NCBI RefSeq assembly: GCF_001661965.1
Contig: NZ_LYWZ01000026.1
Coordinates: forward strand, 1 to 64,000
Direction: 5' to 3'
Source of the DNA: Croceicoccus mobilis
GTDB lineage: Bacteria; Pseudomonadota; Alphaproteobacteria; Sphingomonadales; Sphingomonadaceae
Length of the DNA: 64,000 nt
Notes under the pieces: model-generated
The model's input: only the letters and a program-made list of their open reading frames with translations
Database searches by the model: none
What the model was told of the DNA's origin: nothing
Shown here: in pieces, positions 1 to 9,268 of the stretch
Numbering within the stretch: position 1 is the stretch's first letter
Layout: each line of letters opens with the position of its first letter
Translations under genes and position numbers: made by a program

Positions 1-887
1 ATGTCTGCGACCTGGAAGATGGGTGCGTCCTCGTCCTTGTTGATGGCGATGATGGTCTTGGAATCCTTCATGCCGGCAAGGTGCTGGATCGCGCCGCTGA
101 TGCCGATCGCGATATAGACTTCCGGAGCCACGATCTTGCCCGTCTGCCCGACCTGGTAGTCGTTGGGGACATAGCCCGCGTCCACGGCGGCGCGCGATGC
201 GCCCACGCCCGCGCCGAGCTTGTCGGCAAGCGGCATGATGAGGCTCTCGAAGGTCTCGCTGTCCTTCAGCGCGCGGCCGCCCGACACGATGATCTTCGCG
301 CTGGTCAGTTCCGGGCGTTCGCTCTTGGCGATCTCGGCGCTGACGAAGCTCGATTTGCCGGTATCGCCGGTCGATGCGACCGCTTCGATCTCGGCGCTGC
401 CGCCCTCGGCCTCGGCCTTGTCGAAGGCGGTGCCGCGCACGGTGATGACCAGCTTCGCATCGGTCGATTCAACGGTCGCAATCGCGTTGCCCGCATAGAT
501 CGGACGGGTGAAGGTCTTCTCGCCCTCGACCGAGAGGATGTCGCTGATCTGCATGACATCGAGCAGCGCGGCGACCCGCGGCGCGATGTTCTTGCCGGTG
601 GTGGTGGCGGGGAACAGCACGGCGTCATGCCCATGCTCACCTGCGTCCATCAAGCCCGCAATCAGCGGCGCGACATTCTCGGCCAGCTGGTGTTCAAAGG
701 CCGCGTCGTCCGCGACATGGACCTTGCCCACGCCTGCGATCCTGGCAGCGGCTTCACCCACGGCAGCGCAGCCAGCGCCCGCGACCAGCAGGTGCACTTC
801 GCCCAGCTTGGACGCAGCGGTGACGGTGGCGAGCGTCGCATCGCCCAGATTGGCGTTGTCGTGATCGACATAAACAAGCGTCTTCAT
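1..887 (-). CDS. etfA: Electron transfer flavoprotein alpha subunit (3' end outside window)
   Basis: FAD-carrying subunit of the ETF heterodimer, which takes electrons from acyl-CoA dehydrogenases and passes them to ETF:ubiquinone oxidoreductase. The reverse-strand frame is open from the ATG at 887 to the window edge. Near the edge it reads the family's FAD-binding signature ([15 protein letters not shown], then a run like [13 protein letters not shown]), so only about 15-25 residues should be missing. The N-terminus [12 protein letters not shown] is typical. The ATG begins one base after the etfB stop, indicating translational coupling. With the acyl-CoA dehydrogenase upstream it forms an electron-disposal unit for CoA-thioester oxidation. 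Confidence 0.93.
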   Translation of the reverse strand, partial: MKTLVYVDHDNANLGDATLATVTAASKLGEVHLLVAGAGCAAVGEAAARIAGVGKVHVADDAAFEHQLAENVAPLIAGLMDAGEHGHDAVLFPATTTGKNIAPRVAALLDVMQISDILSVEGEKTFTRPIYAGNAIATVESTDAKLVITVRGTAFDKAEAEGGSAEIEAVASTGDTGKSSFVSAEIAKSERPELTSAKIIVSGGRALKDSETFESLIMPLADKLGAGVGASRAAVDAGYVPNDYQVGQTGKIVAPEVYIAIGISGAIQHLAGMKDSKTIIAINKDEDAPIFQVAD

Positions 888-888
888 C

Positions 889-1635
889 TTACGCGACTCC
901 CATGGCTTTGAGCTTGGCGACCAGTTCGTCGACGTCGGCGACCTTCACGCCCGCCTGCCGCACCGGCGGTTCGGACACTTTCAGCGTCTTCAGGCGCGGC
1001 GCGATATCCACGCCGTAGTCAGCCGGGGTCCTGGTCTCCAAAGGCTTCTTCTTCGCCTTCATGATGTTCGGCAGCGACGCATAGCGCGGCTCGTTCAGGC
1101 GCAGATCGGTCGTCACGATCGCAGGCAGCGACAGCTTCACCGTCTCCAGCCCGCCATCGACTTCGCGGGTCACGCTGACGCTGTCACCCTCGACCACGAC
1201 CTTCGAGGCAAACGTGCCCTGCGGCAGGTCCATCAGCGCGGCCAGCATCTGGCCGGTCTGGTTCGCATCGTCGTCGATCGCCTGCTTGCCGAGGATGATC
1301 AGGCCCGGTTCGACCTCTCCGGCCACGGCCTTCAGGATCTTCGCCACCGCGAGCGGCTCCACGGTCTCGTCCGTCTCGACCAGCACCGCGCTATCCGCGC
1401 CCATCGCCAGCGCCGTGCGCAGCGTTTCCTGCGCCTTTGCCGGGCCGATGGAGACGGCCACGATCTCCGAAACCGAACCCGCTTCCTTCAGCCGGATCGC
1501 TTCTTCCACCGCGATCTCGTCAAACGGGTTCATGCTCATCTTGACGTTCGCAAGATCCACGCCCGAGCCGTCCGCTTTCACACGCGGCTTCACGTTGTAG
1601 TCAATAACCCGCTTCACGGGCACCAGGGCCTTCAT
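889..1635 (-). CDS. etfB: Electron transfer flavoprotein beta subunit
   Basis: AMP-binding partner of EtfA. The 248-residue product starts [18 protein letters not shown] and contains the conserved [16 protein letters not shown] segment and the adenine-nucleotide region around [17 protein letters not shown], both diagnostic for EtfB. Length is normal for the family. It lies 29 bp downstream of an acyl-CoA dehydrogenase gene and one base upstream of etfA, giving an acd-etfB-etfA operon on the reverse strand. Confidence 0.95.
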   Translation of the reverse strand: MKALVPVKRVIDYNVKPRVKADGSGVDLANVKMSMNPFDEIAVEEAIRLKEAGSVSEIVAVSIGPAKAQETLRTALAMGADSAVLVETDETVEPLAVAKILKAVAGEVEPGLIILGKQAIDDDANQTGQMLAALMDLPQGTFASKVVVEGDSVSVTREVDGGLETVKLSLPAIVTTDLRLNEPRYASLPNIMKAKKKPLETRTPADYGVDIAPRLKTLKVSEPPVRQAGVKVADVDELVAKLKAMGVA

Positions 1636-1664
1636 AAGCCTATCCTATTCAATGCAGAGGTGAA

Positions 1665-2801
1665 TCAGCGCAGCAGTTCTTTTGCGATGGTGTTCTTCTG
1701 AATTTCCGAAGAACCCTCATAAATCCGCGTGATGCGGATATCGCGATAGAGCCGTTCGATCGCATAGCCCTTGCAATAGCCCGCGCCGCCATAAATCTGC
1801 AGCGCGGTATCGACCGTACGGCCACCCGCCTCGGTCGCGAACAGCTTCGCCATCGAAGCCAGTTCGCGGCGCTTTTCGCCCTGATCATAGCGCCATGCGG
1901 CATCGAGCAGGATCAGGCGCGCGGCACGCATGTCGGTCGCCATACCGGCCAGATAATGGCGAATTGCCTGAAAATCGGCGATGACATTGCCGAACGCCGG
2001 GCGAACTTTCGCTTCTTCAGTCGCAAGTTCGAGCGCATATTCGCCCATTCCCACTGCCGTCGCGCCAACATTCATGCGGCCTTCGTTCAAACATTCAAGC
2101 GCATAGCTGAAGCCCTTGCCCTCTTCGCCGATCAAAGCGTCGGCAGGCACCTGACATTCATCGAATGTCAGTTCGTACACGGCCGGCGAAGTACCCATCA
2201 GCTCGATCACGCCCGACACCGAAAAGCCCGGCGTATCCGCTGGCATCAAGAAGGCCGAGATGCCGCCGCGAGCACCTGCGCTCTTGTCCGTGTAGGCATA
2301 GACCGTGACAAATTTCGCGTTCTTGCCGTTCGAGATATAGGTCTTCGATCCATTGATCACCCAGCCATCGGCATTGCGCGTCGCGGTGGTGCGCATTGAA
2401 CCGGGATCAGACCCCGAACCCGGCTCCGTGAGAGCGAAGGCTACCGGAATTTCGCCAGTTGCCATTCCCGGGATCAGCATCTCCTTCTGCGCTTCAGTGC
2501 AGTGATAGGCGATGTTCTTCGCGCCCGGACCCATCAGTGGGCGAATTTCGGTCCAGAATTGGGGGGGAAGGCGCGCAAGCTCGATCTGCACCGCAGCCTG
2601 CGCCAGAGCGCCAAGCCCAAGGCCGCCATATTCCTCGGGCAAGGCCATGCCGAAATATCCGTTATCGACTAGGGTCTGGCGAACGATCGGCGGGACCACG
2701 CCAGTCTCAACGAATTCGCGCTCCAGCGGCAGCAGGTCGTTGACGATGGCCTTTGTCGCCTCGCAGAAATCCTTGATCTCGTCGGGAAGTTCGAAGTCCA
2801 T
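1665..2801 (-). CDS. Acyl-CoA dehydrogenase
   Basis: FAD enzyme that alpha,beta-desaturates an acyl-CoA and reduces ETF. The 378-residue product carries the FAD/substrate signature FALTEPGSGSDPGSM and the C-terminal motif YGGAGYCKGYAIERLYRD followed by RIYEGSSEIQKNTIAKELL. The Glu of the YEG motif is the expected catalytic base. I place the start at the ATG at 2801 (MDFELPDEIKDF), preceded by an AAAGG ribosome site, rather than at an upstream TTG/ATG that adds 12 poor residues. The acyl substrate cannot be told from sequence; the neighbouring Rieske oxygenase, alcohol and aldehyde dehydrogenases suggest an aromatic or side-chain acid. Confidence 0.92.
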   Translation of the reverse strand: MDFELPDEIKDFCEATKAIVNDLLPLEREFVETGVVPPIVRQTLVDNGYFGMALPEEYGGLGLGALAQAAVQIELARLPPQFWTEIRPLMGPGAKNIAYHCTEAQKEMLIPGMATGEIPVAFALTEPGSGSDPGSMRTTATRNADGWVINGSKTYISNGKNAKFVTVYAYTDKSAGARGGISAFLMPADTPGFSVSGVIELMGTSPAVYELTFDECQVPADALIGEEGKGFSYALECLNEGRMNVGATAVGMGEYALELATEEAKVRPAFGNVIADFQAIRHYLAGMATDMRAARLILLDAAWRYDQGEKRRELASMAKLFATEAGGRTVDTALQIYGGAGYCKGYAIERLYRDIRITRIYEGSSEIQKNTIAKELLR

Positions 2802-3212
2802 GATGTGCCTTTCAGATGTCTCGATCACTCTCAACACTGAAAAAGCATAATGGTCCTACCATTGCAAGAGTGATGTCGGCCAATTCTGAGGCAGGCGACA
2901 AAGCGAGCGCCGTTCCAAACCGGCTGCTAGAGAAAAATTGCGTTGCCGGCGGCCAATCAACATACTGAAATTAGTAGATTTATTATCTAAGCAAATCGCA
3001 ATTATTCAATTTCGCAAATACCATTCAGAACCCGTGAAATTGCGCCTCGCCCGCCTACACACGACAACGGCGCTGAATTTCATGCCCCCTCCATCCCGAA
3101 AATCTTATGGCATTATGCTATTGGAATTGGCTTGCGCGCAGCATGGCAGCATACTGAAAATACAGATCAGAACAGTGCCGCTCAGATCGGCAGGAATTAT
3201 CTGGAGAGAGTC
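2802..3212. other. Divergent intergenic region between acyl-CoA dehydrogenase and Rieske oxygenase genes
   Basis: About 410 bp, clearly more A+T-rich around 2970-3030 than the flanking genes, as expected for two divergent promoters. Around 2995-3020 there are two similar blocks (CAAATCGCAATT and CAATTTCGCAAAT) that could be a regulator site, but the match is imperfect. No convincing protein-coding frame is present. Confidence 0.4.
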
Positions 3213-4256
3213 ATGTTCATCAAGAACACATGGTATGTCGCTGCCTTCGCCGCCGAGATCGAGTCGGGCAAGACACTCGCCCGCAAGCTCCTGAACAAAC
3301 CGGTCGTCCTCTTTCGCACCGAAGACAGCAAAATCGCCGCACTGGAAGACCGGTGCAGTCACCGTGCGATGCCCCTCAGTTCCGGCCACGTAGACGGTTG
3401 TCGCATCCGCTGCGCCTATCACGGTGTCGAATTCGAAGCCGACGGCAAGTGCGCGCGCATTCCTAATCAGGAACGTATTCCGCCTGCCGCCAATGTGCGC
3501 AGCTATCCGGTTGTCGAAAAGGATCATCTGATCTGGATCTGGATGGGCGATGCCGAACTGGCCGATCCCGCACAGATCATCGACAGTCCGGAACACAACG
3601 ATCCAAAGTGGACGTGGCGACCCTATAATTTCCCGGTGAATGCCGATTGGCAGCTTATCGTCGACAATATCATGGACCTGACCCATGTGCCGTACATCCA
3701 CGCGGGCACGATCGGCGGTAACCCCGAACAGCATTATGGCGCGGAAACCAAGGTAGAGTTCGACGGCAAGCGCGTGGAACTTCTGCGCAAGATGCCCAAT
3801 TCGGTCCCGCCGCGTTCCTATATCGACGCGGGCGGCTTCAAGGGACGCGTCGATCGCTGGCAGGAAGTGCGCTTCGAACCGGCCCGGGGCATGACCCTGC
3901 GCGTCAATGCGGGTGGCTGCGATGCGGGGACCGGCGCCTATGAAGGCCGCCGCGACAATGGCTTTGAACTGGCGAACAACCATTTCATCACGCCCGAAAC
4001 GGAAACGACCAGCCATTATTTGTGGACCATCTGCACCACGGCCGATCCGGCGACCGGCGTGCCTGACAAGCTTTTCGATCAGTTCTTCGACACGATCACC
4101 GAAGACGAACAGACGCTGGCGCTACAGCAGGAACGGATCAATGACGATCCTGGTCGTACCTTCGTCGGCATTGCCAGCGACGGCGCCGTGAATCAGGCTC
4201 GCCGCCTGCTCAGCGCTATGGCTGAGGCTGAAGAAGGTCAGGGCATGGCGGCCTGA
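3213..4256 (+). CDS. Rieske non-haem iron oxygenase, VanA/dicamba-demethylase type
   Basis: Terminal oxygenase that would hydroxylate or O-demethylate an aromatic acid using electrons from a separate reductase or ferredoxin. The start is the ATG at 3213 (MFIKNTWYVAAF), with GGAGAGAG just upstream; a 27-residue upstream extension has no family support. The Rieske cluster ligands are C48-x-H50 (CSHRAMPL) and C67-x2-H70 (CAYHG). The mononuclear iron site is DNIMDLTHVPYIH, with N152, D155, H158 and H163. The 347-residue length and motif layout fit vanillate O-demethylase and dicamba monooxygenase oxygenase components. No reductase gene is in the window, so the partner must come from elsewhere. 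The substrate is an inference; a methoxylated aromatic acid would feed protocatechuate to the lig genes downstream. Confidence 0.85.
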   Translation: MFIKNTWYVAAFAAEIESGKTLARKLLNKPVVLFRTEDSKIAALEDRCSHRAMPLSSGHVDGCRIRCAYHGVEFEADGKCARIPNQERIPPAANVRSYPVVEKDHLIWIWMGDAELADPAQIIDSPEHNDPKWTWRPYNFPVNADWQLIVDNIMDLTHVPYIHAGTIGGNPEQHYGAETKVEFDGKRVELLRKMPNSVPPRSYIDAGGFKGRVDRWQEVRFEPARGMTLRVNAGGCDAGTGAYEGRRDNGFELANNHFITPETETTSHYLWTICTTADPATGVPDKLFDQFFDTITEDEQTLALQQERINDDPGRTFVGIASDGAVNQARRLLSAMAEAEEGQGMAA

Positions 4257-4278
4257 CGGAAAAGATTCTGCCCCACTA

Positions 4279-4310
4279 AAAAGGAGCGGCGCTTCAGCAC
4301 CGCTCCTTTT
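4279..4310 (+). terminator. Rho-independent terminator after the Rieske oxygenase gene
   Basis: Perfect 11-bp stem AAAAGGAGCGG / CCGCTCCTTTT with a 10-nt loop, followed by TTTTC-rich sequence. It lies 22 bp past the Rieske oxygenase stop and between convergent genes; the A/T tracts on both sides may let it work in both directions. Confidence 0.85.
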
Positions 4311-4335
4311 CTTTTGCACATGATGAACGCTTCGA

Positions 4336-5430
4336 TCAGAACGAGGTAATCACGCTGCGGGCGATCGCACCGCCCTTCAGCTCCGCATAGGCCTCATTAA
4401 TCTCCTCGATCCCGATCTCGCGCGAGATCAGGTCATCGAGGTTGAGCTTACCCTGCAAGTACAGCTGGGCATACATCGGGATGTCTTGCTTGATATTAGT
4501 CGAACCCATATAGACACCGCGGAGATCAACCTGATTGGTCAACAGGTCGACCGTGACATTGACATCGATGGTCGATGTCGGCGCATGGACCCCGATCATA
4601 TAGGCGCCCCCGCCCTTGCGGGCCATCTGGATCGCCTGCTCCGATGTAGCCTTGATGCCCACGACCTCGAAAACGTGATCCGCGCCGCCCGGTATAAGCG
4701 TGCGCAACGCTTCGACAGAATTGCCGGAAGACGCATCGATGAAATCGGTCGCACCGAACTTGCGGGCAAGCTCTTCCTTCCTTGGCTGCATGTCGATCGC
4801 CACAATGCGCCCTGCGCCAGCCAGCTTCGCACCCGAAATAACGTTAAGCCCGACGCCGCCAATGCCGATCACGGCAACCGTATCGCCCGGGCGGACAGAA
4901 GCGGTATTGATCGCTGCACCTGCCCCGGTGATCGTGCCGCAGCCCAGCAGCGAGGCCTGTGCGAACGGCAGTTCCTTTGGCACCTTGGCAAGCTGGTTTT
5001 CATGCACCAGCGCCTTTTCCGCAAAGGCACCCGTACCGAAAACTTGCGTGACGGCCCCGCTCTCACCTCGCAGGCGCGGCTTCTCACCCTCATCGGCGCG
5101 CAGCGTTTTTTCCGGATGGGTGCATTGATAGGTCTTGCCCGAATTGCAGGCGCGGCAATGACCACAGAACTGGATAAGCGAGCCGACGACATGGTCGCCA
5201 ATCTCGAATTCGCGCACTTCGGGACCGACCGCGATGACCACGCCGGCCAGTTCGTGCCCCAACACGGCGGGAAGCGGCACGCCGAAATCGGTCTCGGCAA
5301 AGTGAAGATCGGAATGGCAAAGGCCCGATGCCTTCACCTCGACCAGCACCTCGTGGTCGCGGGGTTCGTCGATTTCGATTTCGCCGACCTGAAACGTACC
5401 GTCCAGGTTATTGAGTATGGCAGCCTTCAC
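4336..5430 (-). CDS. Zinc-dependent alcohol dehydrogenase (MDR superfamily)
   Basis: NAD(P)-dependent dehydrogenase of 364 residues. Catalytic zinc ligands are visible: C38 in GLCHSD, H59-E60 in GHELAG. The structural zinc lobe is C89-x2-C92-x2-C95-x7-C103. The Rossmann motif is GIGGVGLN. The overall pattern resembles class III-like enzymes (TGAGAAINTA, GGAYMIGVH), so an aryl or aliphatic alcohol, or a glutathione adduct of formaldehyde, are possible substrates. It sits downstream, on the same strand, of a small Cys-rich ORF and an aldehyde dehydrogenase gene. An alcohol-to-acid oxidation pair is the natural reading, though a formaldehyde-detoxifying role next to a demethylating oxygenase is also possible. 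Confidence 0.9.
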   Translation of the reverse strand: MKAAILNNLDGTFQVGEIEIDEPRDHEVLVEVKASGLCHSDLHFAETDFGVPLPAVLGHELAGVVIAVGPEVREFEIGDHVVGSLIQFCGHCRACNSGKTYQCTHPEKTLRADEGEKPRLRGESGAVTQVFGTGAFAEKALVHENQLAKVPKELPFAQASLLGCGTITGAGAAINTASVRPGDTVAVIGIGGVGLNVISGAKLAGAGRIVAIDMQPRKEELARKFGATDFIDASSGNSVEALRTLIPGGADHVFEVVGIKATSEQAIQMARKGGGAYMIGVHAPTSTIDVNVTVDLLTNQVDLRGVYMGSTNIKQDIPMYAQLYLQGKLNLDDLISREIGIEEINEAYAELKGGAIARSVITSF

Positions 5431-5454
5431 GTTCTTCTCCTTGATCCTTCTGCG

Positions 5455-5610
5455 TCAGGCGCAAATCGGCCCGACGATCATGGTCGTATCCTCAATCGCC
5501 TTTGGATTGCGGCAGCACTCGACCATCTGGTCGGGTTGGCCGATCGCGAATTTAAACGTTGCGCATTCGGCGCATGTGGGAAGCTTCTCACGCAGATCGT
5601 TCCAATTCAC
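5455..5610 (-). CDS. Candidate 51-residue Cys-rich small protein
   Basis: A GTG-started frame of 51 codons plus TGA. Key features are a CAEC pair (residues 13 and 16), adjacent cysteines at 32-33 in VECCRNPKAI, and a C-terminal ending VGPICA. The C-x2-C ... CC ... C spacing suggests a metal or iron-sulfur site or a disulfide-bonded protein. Its GTG overlaps the TGA of a preceding short frame (GTGA), the arrangement of translationally coupled genes. It lies 24 bp upstream of the alcohol dehydrogenase start and downstream of the aldehyde dehydrogenase gene, all on the reverse strand. I do not recognise a family; function is unknown. Confidence 0.45.
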   Translation of the reverse strand: MNWNDLREKLPTCAECATFKFAIGQPDQMVECCRNPKAIEDTTMIVGPICA

Positions 5611-5720
5611 GGAACTGTGTCTTCGAATGAGTCTTTCTGCGTCCTGGCCATCGTCGCATGGCGATCGCAGCGGTGAGCACGCTGCCTACACGCCGCCAAA
5701 CACGTCGAAAAACAACTCAT
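5607..5720 (-). CDS. Short frame (37 codons) overlapping the Cys-rich small gene
   Basis: ATG at 5720, or an internal ATG at 5651 giving a 14-residue peptide MARTQKDSFEDTVP. Its TGA is embedded in the GTGA start of the following Cys-rich frame. It could be a real small protein, a leader peptide that couples translation, or chance. The longer version is rich in Cys and Arg with no recognisable domain. Only the overlap argues for it. Confidence 0.2.
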   Translation of the reverse strand: MSCFSTCLAACRQRAHRCDRHATMARTQKDSFEDTVP

Positions 5721-5770
5721 TCACTCATGTCTCCCGTCTTTTCCTGTTGTGAAGGCAGCCATGTTCGCGC

Positions 5771-7276
5771 TCATTCGCCAAGCAGAGCGGTCACCGTCTT
5801 GGTCTCGGTGTAGTGCAGCAAGCCCTCTTCCCCGACCTCGCGGCCCCAGCCGGATTCCTTCACGCCGCCAAAAGGCGCGGAAGGATCGTTCATGCCGTGG
5901 GTGTTGATCCAGACCACGCCGGCCTGCAGTTGACGTGCGGTAAGATGCGCGCGCGAAAGATCGCGGGTCCAGATATTGGCGGCCAGCCCATAGTGTGTGT
6001 CATTGGCAGCCTTCACCACTTCCTCGACATCGTCGAACGGGGTGGCGACAAGGACCGGACCGAAGATTTCTTCACGCACAATGCTGGCGTCGCGGTCCGG
6101 ATTGGAGAAGATCGTCGGCTCTACGAAATAGCCGTCCTTGCCGCCGGTCCCGCCGCCGGTGACGACTTCGGCTCCGCACTGCCGGCCCTGTTCAATATAG
6201 TCGAGCACGCGGATCTGCTGCGCACGCGACACCAGCGGTCCAAGCATCGTGTCCGGATCACGGCCATGACCCAGCTTGAAGCCTTGCGCCACCTTTGCAA
6301 TGCCTTCGACAACCTGATCATAGACCGATCGTTCGACGAACAGGCGCGAGGCGGCGAGGCACACCTGACCCGAATTGAAAAAGATGGCGAGCGCGGCCCC
6401 GAGAGTCGCCTTCTCGAGGTCCGCATCGGCAAAAATCAGCGAAGGCGATTTACCGCCGAGCTCCAAAGTTACGCGTTTCAGATCATCGGCAGCCGTGCGC
6501 ACGATCTGCTTGCCGACCCTTGTCGAACCGGTGAAGGCGATCTTGTCCACGCCGCGATGTTCGACCAATGCCTGCCCGGCATCCTGGCCATAGCCCGTCA
6601 CCACGTTGAGCACGCCTTCTGGCAAACCGGCTTCGAGCGCGAGTTCAGCCAGTCGAAGCGCGGTCAGCGGCGTCAGTTCCGATGGCTTCAGGACGATCGT
6701 ACAGCCTGCCGCCAGCGCCGGCGCGATTTTCCACGCGGCCATCGCCAGCGGATAGTTCCATGGCACGATCTGGCCGACCACGCCCACTGGCTCGCGCACG
6801 GAATAGCTGTGGTATTGCTGCCCGTCGCCCGAAATCGGATTGACCTGCCCGCCGATCTTGGACGTCCAGCCCGCCATATAGCGAAAAATGTCGACCGCCG
6901 CCGGCACGTCGACGGCTAGCGCGTGATGCACCGCCTTGCCGTTGTCGTAACTTTCCAGAAGTGCCAGTTCGCCGGCGTGCTCCTCGATCTTGCGGGCGAT
7001 ATTCTCGATTATCTTGCCGCGGTCGAGCGGACGCATGCGCGCCCAGCTTGCAGACTCAAATGCCTTTCGCGCGGCGCTAACAGCACGGTCAATATCCTCG
7101 GCGGAACCTGCCGGGACGCGGGTGAAGATTTCGGCGGTGGCCGGATCCTCCACATTGATGCATTGCCCTTCGGCGCTTTCGATCCATTCGCCACCGATCA
7201 GCATGCGATTGCGTGGTAAGTGGACTTCGTGCCCCTTTTGACCATGCAGCGTCTGCGCAAAAGCCGTTGCGTTCAT
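5771..7276 (-). CDS. NAD(P)-dependent aldehyde dehydrogenase
   Basis: 501-residue ALDH superfamily enzyme oxidising an aldehyde to its acid. It shows the coenzyme segment GQIVPWNYPLAMAAWKIAPAL, the FTGSTRVGK loop, the general-base glutamate motif ELGGKSPS, the catalytic cysteine in NSGQVCLAASR, and the late EEIFGPVL motif. Length is standard. The start MNATAFAQ has a GGGAGAGAG ribosome site just upstream on the reverse strand. With the alcohol dehydrogenase and Rieske oxygenase it forms an oxidation module; substrate not determinable. Confidence 0.92.
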   Translation of the reverse strand: MNATAFAQTLHGQKGHEVHLPRNRMLIGGEWIESAEGQCINVEDPATAEIFTRVPAGSAEDIDRAVSAARKAFESASWARMRPLDRGKIIENIARKIEEHAGELALLESYDNGKAVHHALAVDVPAAVDIFRYMAGWTSKIGGQVNPISGDGQQYHSYSVREPVGVVGQIVPWNYPLAMAAWKIAPALAAGCTIVLKPSELTPLTALRLAELALEAGLPEGVLNVVTGYGQDAGQALVEHRGVDKIAFTGSTRVGKQIVRTAADDLKRVTLELGGKSPSLIFADADLEKATLGAALAIFFNSGQVCLAASRLFVERSVYDQVVEGIAKVAQGFKLGHGRDPDTMLGPLVSRAQQIRVLDYIEQGRQCGAEVVTGGGTGGKDGYFVEPTIFSNPDRDASIVREEIFGPVLVATPFDDVEEVVKAANDTHYGLAANIWTRDLSRAHLTARQLQAGVVWINTHGMNDPSAPFGGVKESGWGREVGEEGLLHYTETKTVTALLGE

Positions 7277-7719
7277 AGCTCTCTCCCTCGCGCAGGTTTC
7301 ATTCGCCAGCGCGTCAGTCTTTTCTCAAGGCGGCCGTCTGCCCGCCGCGCCGCATCAAACACCATCGGTCAGACAGCGCTCAGCCAGCGAGCCTCGTCAG
7401 GATGGTCGAAGCTTTGCGCTCATCTCGATTCCGGGGAATGGGTCACATTGATCCTCTCATCCATCACGCATCTCTCACTGTGCGTATATAGAATACGTAA
7501 CTAGCGATATGCAGATCGGCAATATGTTTAAAAGGTCGCACCAATATTGGCTTTTCATGGCAAAAATCACGTTTTTAAGCCGTTTTTCTAAGGCAAATGT
7601 CGAGGCTTGCTTCACTTTTTGAATAGTCAGCAGTGATTCGAATATCATCGGCCACCTAAGCTCATGACCCATTGATTTGCAGGCGGCGATATGAACCAGG
7701 CTCCGCGAGGAGACTGAGT
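7277..7719. other. Intergenic region upstream of aldehyde dehydrogenase, ending at an IS boundary
   Basis: About 440 bp. The left part should hold the promoter of the reverse-strand aldehyde dehydrogenase operon. The right part, from roughly 7640, should contain the left end of the IS5-type element, but I could not define its inverted repeat because the right end is lost. No supported gene. Confidence 0.35.
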
Positions 7720-8309
7720 ATGAGCGACCTGTATTGGCTGACGGATGAGCAGATAGCGCGTCTGTCGCCGTATTTTCCCAAGAGCGATGGAAGGCCACGG
7801 GTCGATGATCGGCAGGTCCTGAGCGGGAATATTTTCGTCAATCGGAACGGCCTGCGTTGGCGGGTTGCTCCCAGAGCATACGGGCCACGCATGACATTGT
7901 ATAACCGCTGGAAGCGGTGGGGCGAGATGGGTGTGTTTGCTCGGATGATGGAAGGTCTGTCCGCCCAGAGAGCCGAACCCCAGACCATCATGATCGACCC
8001 GACCTATCTCAACGCTCACCGCACGGCTTCCAGCCTTGGGTTAAAAAAGGGAACCTCGGGCGCCTGATCGGGCGGACGAAGGGCGGCATGAACACCAAGC
8101 TTCACGCAGTCACTGATGCCAACGGTCGCCCTTTGAGCTTCTTCATCACGGCTGGCAAGATCAGCGACTACACGGGCGGCGGCCCTCCTCGGCGACCTGC
8201 CTATGGCGAAATGGATGATGGCCGATCGGGGTTAACGCCCAATGGTTCAGGGACGCGCTTGAACGAAAGGGCATCAAGCCGTGCATTCCGGGCCGGCGGC
8301 GAAGGGCGA
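7720..8309 (+). mobile_element. IS5-family transposase, degenerate and 3'-truncated
   Basis: The first frame (ATG at 7720 after a GCGAGGAG ribosome site) reads MSDLYWLTDEQIARLSPYFPK and then RNGLRWR, a DUF4096-type N-terminus of two-frame IS5-group elements. It ends at 8067. A slippery run at 8041-8050 (TTAAAAAAGGG) is where programmed frameshifting normally joins it to the second frame, which continues RTKGGMNTKLHAVTDANGRP. That second frame is broken: a shift near 8172 after ISDYTG and a stop in MADRG-stop at about 8230. Homology ceases near 8309, without the catalytic C-terminus or right inverted repeat. It cannot encode active transposase. Confidence 0.85.
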
Positions 8310-8832
8310 TGATATCGCTGACTGTGCCGATCTTCATCGCATGGTCGTCGGCGAACTGGACTAGATCGTCAAAGTCGGCGACATTGCCGTTTATGTCCAG
8401 CTCCGCACAGATAACTGCCGAGGGTTTAAGGCCAGCAAGCCGCGCAATATCGACCGACGCCTCGGTCTGACCCGCTCGCAGCAGGACGCCGCCCTCGTTC
8501 GCAGTCAATGGAAAGACATGGCCGGGAGTGACGATATCGTCTGGCCCGCAGTCGGAATTGATCGCCACCGCAATTGTGCGCGCACGATCGGCCGCACTGA
8601 TGCCGGTGGTCACACCCTCAAAAGCCTCTATGGACGTATGGAAGGCAGTGCCCGGCCCAGCGTTTTGTCCGCCGACCATCGGTTTGAGGCCAAGTTGCGC
8701 CATGCGTGCCTGCGTCAGCGCAAGGCAGACCAGCCCGCGGCCCTGCATCGCCATGAAGTTGACGGCACCCGGGGTCGCCATCTGGGCTGGAATGACAAGG
8801 CTACCGCGCCCAGTACCATTCTCGGCCTTCTC
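8310..8832 (-). pseudogene. 3,4-dihydroxy-2-butanone 4-phosphate synthase (RibB) fragment
   Basis: The reverse frame reads clear RibB core sequence: IPAQMATPGAVNFM, GRGLVCLALT, then EGVTTGISAADRARTIAVAI, GPDDIVTPGHVFPL, GGVLLRAGQTEA, and IARLAGLKPSAVICAE. The N-terminal acidic active-site loop (normally DRENEGDL-like) is degraded to ENGTGRGSL and everything before it is replaced by transposase-like sequence. The C-terminus stops abruptly at IGTVSDIIA where the IS5 fragment begins. It is therefore truncated at both ends and very probably non-functional. A complete ribB elsewhere in the genome is expected. Confidence 0.8.
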
Positions 8833-8840
8833 GCCATCGA

Positions 8841-8963
8841 TCCGATGCCCGGATCGTTTGCTACGCGCTTGAGCGGCAAACCGCTGGTCAATGCAATCCG
8901 CACCGCCTCGCGCTGAAATTCCAATGAATATTTGATTACCTTTCGGTCTCTTTCGATGAGCAT
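8841..8963 (-). mobile_element. IS3-family OrfA (helix-turn-helix) fragment
   Basis: Roughly 40 codons reading KVIKYSLEFQREAVRIALTS followed by GLPLKRVANDPGIG, the characteristic N-terminal HTH of IS3-type OrfA proteins. It stops where RibB-like sequence starts in another frame, so an IS3-type insertion or recombination event removed the RibB N-terminus. No OrfB is present. Confidence 0.65.
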
Positions 8964-9268
8964 CATGCTCGCAGGAGACCGGCACAAAACCATCACAAGT
9001 CCACTTTGGCGCATGCTCTTCGAGCCAAGACAGAATTTCATCGCGACCAGGGCCGTATCGGCGATACGCGTTAAACGGGTTTCACATCCACGTTCAGCCT
9101 TAAGGCGACCTCGGGAATAACGGTGCACGTCAGTGTAAAACGTCCACTCTTCGGATAGGTCCGGCTGGTTCCAATACCTCTTGGAGAGCCCTTACCATCT
9201 CGTATGGGTTGCCAGCCTCGCACATCGAGGCGTGCGATCAGGTCATGGTGAGCTGGTTAACGATATCC
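8964..9268. other. Unassigned spacer between mobile-element debris and the lig cluster
   Basis: About 300 bp with no convincing start codon or family signature. One reverse frame around 8985-9060 reads EILSWLEEHAPKWTCDGFVP, which looks like genuine ancestral coding sequence, but I cannot name it and it runs into the IS3/RibB mosaic. Confidence 0.3.
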
